Positions 6,081 to 10,690 of a stretch of DNA of 10,690 nucleotides are shown in pieces. Below the pieces are notes generated by a model. The model was not told the origin of the DNA and made no database searches. It saw nothing but the letters and a program-made list of their open reading frames with translations. Every line of letters starts with the position of its first letter. Positions within the stretch are counted from its first letter, which is position 1. A program made the position numbers and the translations under genes. Source of the stretch: Methanomassiliicoccales archaeon (GTDB taxonomy: Archaea; Thermoplasmatota; Thermoplasmata; Methanomassiliicoccales; JACIVX01); contig JANHAK010000020.1 in assembly GCA_024464195.1 (NCBI GenBank), forward strand, positions 1-10,690, in the 5' to 3' direction.

Positions 6081-8744
6081 TTATTCTGTGAAACGGTATC
6101 TGCCTTCTGGGACGTGTATACAGAATTTCGCGCCTTTCTTATATTCGCCAATTTCTTCAATTTTCATGCCAGTGATAGATAGGATTTCCTTGACCATAAA
6201 GAGGCCTTTTCCCCATTTTCCTGTGAAAAGATCTTTCTTTACTTCCTCCGGTATCCCAATTCCATCGTCCTCGTATATGATAACAAGTCCATCTCCGACT
6301 TCTTCGTAACGAACTCCAATTCTCTTCGTAATTTTTCCATGTCTCATCGAGTTATCGACGAGATTGTGGAAAACTTTCTCGAAGATCGGATCAACTTCGA
6401 GGAATAAACCCTCGAGATTGACGACCAAAGTGATTTCAGAGGTGTCAAGAGCAGACGTTCCGCGTTCGAAAAGATCTGAAGCTTTTTCCCAACGAGGTTC
6501 TGCTAAGCCAAGACGCTCGTAATCACGAGTTGAGTTGAGAATTCGCTCAATGTTCTTCCCAGCATTTGCCGCCTTTTCGAGATAATTGCGAACATCAGTT
6601 TCTCTTGCCCGATCTTTCGCAAGCTCAATAAAGCCAAGAACAACCGTCAATTGATTGAAAATATCGTGGCGCGAGACCCTTCCAATCAGGTTGAGCTTTC
6701 TGTTTGTTCGTTCAATTGTCTCCATCATATTCTTTCTTTCAGTGATATCGATTCCGAATGAAACTACGGAAACGCCAAACTTTGAATTCCTCATCTCGCT
6801 GTTCTGCCATAATATGTAACGCTCCTCTCCCGATTTCGTCAGCACCGGATTTTCGAAGTTACGAGTCAAGACCCCATTGGCTCTAAAATTCGAGAATACC
6901 TCCCAAACTTCTGGATATCTCTCCTTCGGAACAAGGGTCTCGAACCAATTCCTCCCAATTACCTCAACGGCTTTGTAACCTGTGATCCTTTCAGCCGCAT
7001 CATTAAATATCTTAATAACACCATTTTCATCCAGACCTACAACCATGACATTTGCCGTCTTGATCAATTTCTCCGCAAAATCCTTCGATTCGATGAGTGC
7101 TTCCTGTGCCGCAACATGATCGATCGCCATTGCGATTTGATCGGAGACATAGTTGAGAATGTCTAACTCCTTCTTTGTATATCTGATAATTTCATCATAG
7201 CTTTGCACAACGATTGCACCGAGCGTTCTATTGCCAACTTTTAATGGTGCTCCCATCCAGTCAACAGGGAGAGTGCCAAAAATTTCGATCTCGCCCTCAT
7301 TATTTAATCGCATAATGTCATCCTTTGAGGCGAGAAGTGCTTCTCCTTTCCTGATCACATATTCGGTGATTCCTTGGCCAAATTTCCTCGACCTAGGAGG
7401 GGGATCATGCTCATCGACAAAATAGGGGAATGTGAGTTCTTGCCTTTCATTATCAATAAGCGCAATATAGAAGTTTCTAATCGGCATAAGATCTGCCATA
7501 ATCGCATGGACAATGTTGTAGAGTTGTTGAAGTGAATTAGTGGCGGTGACAGCTTGCGAAATACGCAGCATTGCCGATTTGATATTTTCGAGTTTCTTCC
7601 GGTCGCTGATATCTCTGCTCGTAACAACCGCGCCGCCAAATTTTCCATTTTCATTGATAAGAAAATTCCAAAAAGTCTCGACCCAGAAAGACTTGCCGCT
7701 TGCATGGCGAAATCTCAACTCACACGTGCAAGTCTTGTCCGTACCGAAGCGATTCAAGACCTCAGTCACTTTTGACAAATCATCAGGATAAATCAGATTA
7801 TGTAATCTCTTTCCTATAAGCGTTTGAGGCGAATAACCTGTGGATTGAAGATAAGAAGGACTTGCATATTCGATCAAAAGATCCGGGCCAACTTGCATGA
7901 CCATATCAAGCATATTGTCAGTGATTAGTGCGAGACGATGCTCACTCAGTCTGAGTTGATTTTCAATCGACCGTTTTTCGCTGATGTCGATCACAGAAAC
8001 AAGGCTCTGTTTTGTCCCGGATATTATTTCGACCGTCACGATGACAGGTTTTACAATCCCATTTTTATCTCTTAAATACGTCTCATAAGTCTTGGGAGCG
8101 CTACGCGGATCGATCCTACGCTTTTCATGATATTCCAATAGTTTTGAAATTTCTGAGGGGATAACGAAATCCTTCCATGACTTTTTTCCTTCAATTTCTT
8201 TTTTTGCGTGCCCTACAAGGCGAGAGAATTCGTCATTCACGAGAGAAATCGTTGTGTCTTCCTCAACAATTGCCATTCCCGTACCTGTGTTCATGAAAAT
8301 CGTGCGATATCTCTCTTCGCTTTCGGTGAGCGCAATTTCGTACTTCCTTCGTTTCACCGCTTGTTCGATCATATTCGATAACTCAGCGAATTGAGAACGG
8401 AGATCGACGCCCTTATTAATGTAAAAGTCTGCTCCTAAATTCAACGCCTCAATGACGACTTCCTCCCTGCCCTTCCCAGTAAAGAGTATAAAGGGAATCT
8501 GGTTTCCTTGGGATCTAATTGCTTTGAGGAGATCGATACCCGTACTATCGCCCATTTGATAGTCCGAGACAATCGCATCGTAGCAATTCTTTTGAAGCAA
8601 GTACAATGCCTCGTCGACTGAATTTGCAATATCCGCTCGGAATTTTTCCTTCAGTTCAAGAAACCCTTTTACTATCTCTAAGAATGGAAGTTCATCGTCG
8701 ACGAGGAGGATAGTGATGAGGCTAGCGTCCTCCATCATTGCCAT
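6081..8744 (-). CDS. Multi-sensor histidine kinase: receiver-PAS-PAS-GAF-PAS-HisKA-HATPase
   Basis: An 887-residue soluble sensor kinase; no membrane segment is visible. Domains in order: a receiver (about 9-130) with acidic pair D16/D17, phospho-acceptor D61, T89 and K111 all present; PAS 1 (about 143-258); PAS 2 (about 267-382, ending GAVVTSRDISDRKK); GAF (about 402-545); PAS 3 (about 557-672, ending GIDITERK); then the kinase core. The H-box is SRHDIFNQL (691-699) with H693, the RHDIxNQL type common in euryarchaeal kinases. The ATPase domain has N-box NLVDNSMRHG (794-803), G1 EDDGIGIP (825-832) and a short G2 GKGLFMV (845-851), without a clear F-box. The N-terminal receiver implies input from another kinase or internal phosphotransfer. 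No response regulator or output gene adjoins, so its partner and ligands are unknown. No other usable in-frame start precedes the receiver. A TATA-like palindrome 27 bases upstream suggests leaderless transcription. Confidence 0.92.
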   Translation of the reverse strand: MAMMEDASLITILLVDDELPFLEIVKGFLELKEKFRADIANSVDEALYLLQKNCYDAIVSDYQMGDSTGIDLLKAIRSQGNQIPFILFTGKGREEVVIEALNLGADFYINKGVDLRSQFAELSNMIEQAVKRRKYEIALTESEERYRTIFMNTGTGMAIVEEDTTISLVNDEFSRLVGHAKKEIEGKKSWKDFVIPSEISKLLEYHEKRRIDPRSAPKTYETYLRDKNGIVKPVIVTVEIISGTKQSLVSVIDISEKRSIENQLRLSEHRLALITDNMLDMVMQVGPDLLIEYASPSYLQSTGYSPQTLIGKRLHNLIYPDDLSKVTEVLNRFGTDKTCTCELRFRHASGKSFWVETFWNFLINENGKFGGAVVTSRDISDRKKLENIKSAMLRISQAVTATNSLQQLYNIVHAIMADLMPIRNFYIALIDNERQELTFPYFVDEHDPPPRSRKFGQGITEYVIRKGEALLASKDDIMRLNNEGEIEIFGTLPVDWMGAPLKVGNRTLGAIVVQSYDEIIRYTKKELDILNYVSDQIAMAIDHVAAQEALIESKDFAEKLIKTANVMVVGLDENGVIKIFNDAAERITGYKAVEVIGRNWFETLVPKERYPEVWEVFSNFRANGVLTRNFENPVLTKSGEERYILWQNSEMRNSKFGVSVVSFGIDITERKNMMETIERTNRKLNLIGRVSRHDIFNQLTVVLGFIELAKDRARETDVRNYLEKAANAGKNIERILNSTRDYERLGLAEPRWEKASDLFERGTSALDTSEITLVVNLEGLFLEVDPIFEKVFHNLVDNSMRHGKITKRIGVRYEEVGDGLVIIYEDDGIGIPEEVKKDLFTGKWGKGLFMVKEILSITGMKIEEIGEYKKGAKFCIHVPEGRYRFTE

Positions 8745-8765
8745 ACAATTTCTTAATAAAAGAGG

Positions 8766-8777
8766 TTATTATAATAA
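8766..8777. promoter_or_regulatory. Palindromic TATA-like element upstream of the kinase gene
   Basis: TTATTATAATAA is a perfect 12-base palindrome centred about 27 bases upstream of the kinase ATG. That is the spacing of an archaeal TATA box for a leaderless transcript. Because it is symmetric it could also support transcription rightward. A second candidate box for the plus strand, TTTATAATG, lies at 8800-8808. Confidence 0.4.
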
Positions 8778-8868
8778 GATGATGGCTTTGTTATCAAAAT
8801 TTATAATGACAAAATTTCTATTCATAAGAATTATCACTACTCTTGTGATGATTAATACTGATAGCATC

Positions 8869-9009
8869 ATGGTAAAGAACCTTTTTCGCAATTTCATTCT
8901 TAATGAGGATTCTCTAAAAAGGTCTTTTGAAAACGCATTGGAAAATGAGAGGTCGTTTGAATCGATAAACAAGTCGAGGAGAGGAATAGAATCGATTGAA
9001 AAGATGTGA
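8869..9009 (+). CDS. Possible 46-residue leader ORF ahead of the ATP-cone nuclease gene
   Basis: A frame from ATG 8869 (or in frame from ATG 8848) to TGA 9007-9009 encodes a short, charged peptide with a hydrophobic start (MVKNLFRNFI) and a Ser/Glu/Lys-rich remainder. It ends 5 bases before the ATG of the nuclease gene and overlaps the alternative GTG at 9006. No TATA-like box is seen near 8988, where one would be expected for a leaderless nuclease transcript, whereas AT-rich boxes occur at 8766-8808. The nuclease message therefore probably starts well upstream and includes this stretch. There is no clear Shine-Dalgarno and I recognise no homologue, so it may equally be untranslated leader. 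The rest of the gap (8745-8868) is AT-rich promoter-like sequence without a gene. Confidence 0.25.
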   Translation: MVKNLFRNFILNEDSLKRSFENALENERSFESINKSRRGIESIEKM

Positions 9010-9014
9010 GAGAG

Positions 9015-9806
9015 ATGTGGGTGATCAAGAAATCCGGCGAAAGGGAAGAATATGATGAGAATAAAGTCAGACAGGCGCTCTTGCGTTCTGGGACAAGTGA
9101 AGGAGAAGCGGATGAGATCCTTGAGAAACTGAGAGGGCGAATTTATAATGGTATCACGACTCACGAGATTTATAAGCATGTCAGACAGATGCTTGACCGC
9201 AAGAGAAAAATCAGATATAGTCTCAAAGATGCGATCTTTTCCCTCGGCCCGGAAGGGCATTTTTTTGAAAGTCTTGTCGCGAGACTTTTTCAAGAATCTG
9301 GGTATGCTGTTAGAGTCAGGGAATGCGTAAGGGGAAAGTGCATACCACACGAAATAGACATTCTCGCTGAAAGAGGGAGCGAAAAGTACATGATCGAATG
9401 TAAGTTTCATAATTTATCAGGAACAAAATGCGCGATTCAGACAGCTCTTTACACGTATGCGCGATTTCTTGATATTGCCGAAATGATGCCCATTGCTTCA
9501 CCATGGCTTGTGACGAATACAAAGTTTTCAAGCGATGTAATTGCATATGCTAGATGCATTGGAATGAGATTGCTTGGATGGCGCTTTCCTGAAGACGGAG
9601 GACTCGAATCGCTTCTTGAAAGCCATAAACTCTACCCAATTACTATTCTTCCAATCAAGAAAGATGTTCGAAACTCTTTACTCGCTAATGAGATTATCAC
9701 AATCAAGGAGATCTTCACGAAAAAGGATCGTATTTATGATCTCCTGCCAGAATTGAAAGCAAACGAAGTTCTTTACGCTGCTCGTGAGGTGGCGAAATAC
9801 CTGTAG
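9015..9806 (+). CDS. ATP-cone domain fused to a PD-(D/E)XK restriction-endonuclease-like domain
   Basis: A 263-residue protein. Residues 1-62 form an ATP-cone: WVIKKSGEREEYDENKVRQAL at the start, then GITTHEIYKHVRQML (46-60). This is the small nucleotide-binding regulatory domain known from class I and III ribonucleotide reductases and NrdR. A linker (about 63-80) leads to a Mrr-like nuclease fold: GHFFESLVARLF (81-92) supplies helix residue E85, HEIDILAE (112-119) supplies D115, and YMIECKFH (125-132) supplies E128 and K130. Together these make a complete E...D...ExK site. WLVTNTKFSSDVIAYARCIGMRLLGW (164-189) is the strand-helix-strand often found after the active site in Mrr/RecB-like nucleases. 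Cysteines at 104, 109, 129, 139 and 181 are notable. The ATG at 9015 is chosen over the in-frame GTG at 9006 because ATP-cones begin right at this point. No modification methylase or RNR gene is adjacent. Nuclease activity and ATP/dATP control are inferred. Confidence 0.82.
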   Translation: MWVIKKSGEREEYDENKVRQALLRSGTSEGEADEILEKLRGRIYNGITTHEIYKHVRQMLDRKRKIRYSLKDAIFSLGPEGHFFESLVARLFQESGYAVRVRECVRGKCIPHEIDILAERGSEKYMIECKFHNLSGTKCAIQTALYTYARFLDIAEMMPIASPWLVTNTKFSSDVIAYARCIGMRLLGWRFPEDGGLESLLESHKLYPITILPIKKDVRNSLLANEIITIKEIFTKKDRIYDLLPELKANEVLYAAREVAKYL

Positions 9807-9891
9807 AAACATCAATGCGCCCCGATCATCAATAAAAGGCGGAATTAAGAGAGAAAGGCGTTATCTGATCTATATTGGACGTCGAATTCGA
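9807..9891. other. Short convergent gap
   Basis: Eighty-five bases separate the stop codons of the nuclease-like gene and the VOC gene. There is no T-run longer than four and no convincing stem. No gene is seen. Confidence 0.4.
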
Positions 9892-10326
9892 TTATCGTCG
9901 GGTGTAATGTTCAGGATCCTCGACAACACAAAGCTCATTGCCGTCTGGATCCGTGAAAATCGCCATGAGTCCTCCCCATTCCTGTCGCTGGGGCTTCATG
10001 ATGAATTTCACTCCCTCGTCGACAAGTCTTCTATGTAATTCATATATACTGTCCGTTTCAAAAACAATACCTGTCGACCCACCAGGTTGTCGTTTATCCA
10101 ATTTCGACGGCACGTAAAGTGCGATCTTACCCAATGGTTCCGTAGGACCTAACTCCACCCAGTTATTGCTACGCTCATCAAGTGCGATGTCCAGCCCGAG
10201 CACTTCGGAATAGAAAAACAGCGCGGTCGAGAGATCACTAACGGGAATGCATGTCATCCAAACCCGTGTGACTTTACCTCGATTCTGATAATCCGAATCA
10301 CCACCCATCGGATCTCCGAGAGGCAT
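9892..10326 (-). CDS. VOC-superfamily (glyoxalase/bleomycin-resistance fold) protein
   Basis: A small protein of 144 residues. The two beta-alpha-beta-beta-beta modules of the vicinal-oxygen-chelate fold can be followed. The first is VTRVWMTCIPVSDLSTALFF with EVLGLDIALDE and WVELGP (about 19-61). The second is STGIVFETDSIYELHRRLVD and the hallmark closing strand FTDPDGNELCVVE (124-136). Glu136 could be a metal ligand. The usual His/Glu at the first strand is not evident, so glyoxalase I activity is doubtful, and a dioxygenase-like, binding or resistance role is equally possible. Start: ATG 10326 has a TATA-like GTTAAATAT (10349-10357) centred about 27 bases upstream, fitting a leaderless message. 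An in-frame ATG at 10308 instead has GGAGATC about 2 bases away (GGAG 5 bases away) and would give 138 residues; the fold starts after both. It is a single gene, convergent with the nuclease-like gene. Confidence 0.85.
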   Translation of the reverse strand: MPLGDPMGGDSDYQNRGKVTRVWMTCIPVSDLSTALFFYSEVLGLDIALDERSNNWVELGPTEPLGKIALYVPSKLDKRQPGGSTGIVFETDSIYELHRRLVDEGVKFIMKPQRQEWGGLMAIFTDPDGNELCVVEDPEHYTRR

Positions 10327-10348
10327 GCTGAATTAATCTGAGCTGCCG

Positions 10349-10357
10349 ATATTTAAC
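10349..10357 (-). promoter_or_regulatory. TATA-like box of the VOC gene
   Basis: GTTAAATAT on the minus strand is centred about 27 bases upstream of ATG 10326. That places the transcription start at the first ATG or just before the alternative ATG 10308. Confidence 0.4.
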
Positions 10358-10389
10358 ATTTGAGAAACAAGAAGATTTGTTGCTGGCCA

Positions 10390-10424
10390 CAGATTTAGAA
10401 GGGATCTCCAGATTTAAGAAGGAT
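10390..10424 (+). repeat. Near-identical direct repeats upstream of the epimerase gene
   Basis: CAGATTTAGAAGGGAT (10390-10405) and CAGATTTAAGAAGGAT (10409-10424) repeat at a 19-base interval in the divergent gap between the VOC and epimerase genes. They are followed by AT-rich promoter-like sequence (about 10424-10455). They could be paired regulator sites or chance duplication. Confidence 0.35.
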
Positions 10425-10572
10425 AATATAATATTTTTAATCAACTTTATCGTATTTAACATCAACCACCCGCCGAACTTTATCTACTCCCACATTTTTC
10501 ACCCGCATCCACAAAGTTTACTATGACATTTTCCTATGAGATCAATCATCATAAATCTTAGGAAGTTCATAT

Positions 10573-10690
10573 ATGAAAGTCGTCGTAACAGGTGGCGCTG
10601 GTTTCATAGGATCTCACGCTTCTGAGTATTTTGCTGTCAAAGGTTGTGAAGTCACGGCTTTTGATAATCTCAGCAGAGCAAGACTATTAA
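10573..10690 (+). CDS. NAD-dependent sugar epimerase/dehydratase, N-terminus only
   Basis: The first 39 residues of an extended short-chain dehydrogenase/reductase, cut by the right edge of the window. The NAD-binding Rossmann motif TGGAGFIGSH (6-15) and the following strand with FDNLSRAR (30-37) are clear; Asp31 should contact the adenosine ribose. This pattern is typical of nucleotide-sugar epimerases and dehydratases such as UDP-glucose 4-epimerase, CDP-paratose 2-epimerase and dTDP-glucose dehydratase, which feed surface glycan or S-layer sugar synthesis. The DNLSRARLL wording leans towards the CDP-paratose epimerase-like group, but the rest of the protein is needed to tell. The start is supported by AGGA (10560-10563), 9 bases upstream. 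It is divergent from the VOC gene. Confidence 0.88.
   Translation, partial: MKVVVTGGAGFIGSHASEYFAVKGCEVTAFDNLSRARLL

Noticed and set aside
8769..9410. A 213-codon minus-strand open frame across the kinase/nuclease gap and the ATP-cone region
   Set aside because: It lies antisense to the ATP-cone/nuclease gene, whose motifs are convincing. The translated product shows no recognisable fold and reflects AT-rich sequence plus the complement of a real gene.
1..10690. CRISPR array, tRNA or insertion sequence
   Set aside because: Reading both strands, I found no regularly spaced repeats of 20 or more bases, no cloverleaf-like segment with a TTCGANT arm in place, and no transposase motif.

Overview
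The window looks like a chromosomal segment of an archaeon, most likely a euryarchaeote and possibly Thermoplasmata-like, although the taxon is an inference. Four things point there. The iron-sulfur assembly locus is the two-gene SufC-SufB type common in archaea and anaerobes. There is an HdrA-type flavoprotein. The histidine kinase has the archaeal-style RHDIxNQL H-box. Several start codons have AT-rich TATA-like boxes about 25-28 bases upstream, as expected for leaderless archaeal transcripts. I saw no rRNA, tRNA, CRISPR array, insertion sequence or phage gene.

Layout from left to right: (i) the last 26 codons of a plus-strand gene; (ii) a minus-strand, cut-down HdrA-like FAD oxidoreductase; (iii) divergent from it, a plus-strand ZIP-family metal transporter; (iv) convergent with that, a minus-strand major facilitator permease; (v) divergent from the permease, a plus-strand sufC-sufB pair whose reading frames overlap by 16 bases; (vi) convergent with sufB, a large minus-strand sensor kinase (receiver-PAS-PAS-GAF-PAS-kinase); (vii) divergent from the kinase across an AT-rich gap that may hold a 46-codon leader ORF, a plus-strand protein joining an ATP-cone to a PD-(D/E)XK nuclease-like domain; (viii) convergent with that, a small minus-strand VOC/glyoxalase-fold protein; (ix) a plus-strand NAD-dependent sugar epimerase, cut by the right edge.

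Most genes are single transcription units in alternating orientation. The only clear operon is sufCB, which should encode an ATPase-driven Fe-S cluster scaffold. That product could in principle supply clusters to iron-sulfur proteins such as the HdrA-like enzyme, and the ZIP transporter could supply metal, but nothing in the sequence ties these genes together. The least ordinary gene is the ATP-cone/nuclease fusion: no ribonucleotide reductase gene is visible here, yet the protein carries the nucleotide-sensing domain best known from that enzyme. The truncated HdrA-like protein and the multi-sensor kinase with no adjacent response regulator are the next most interesting.
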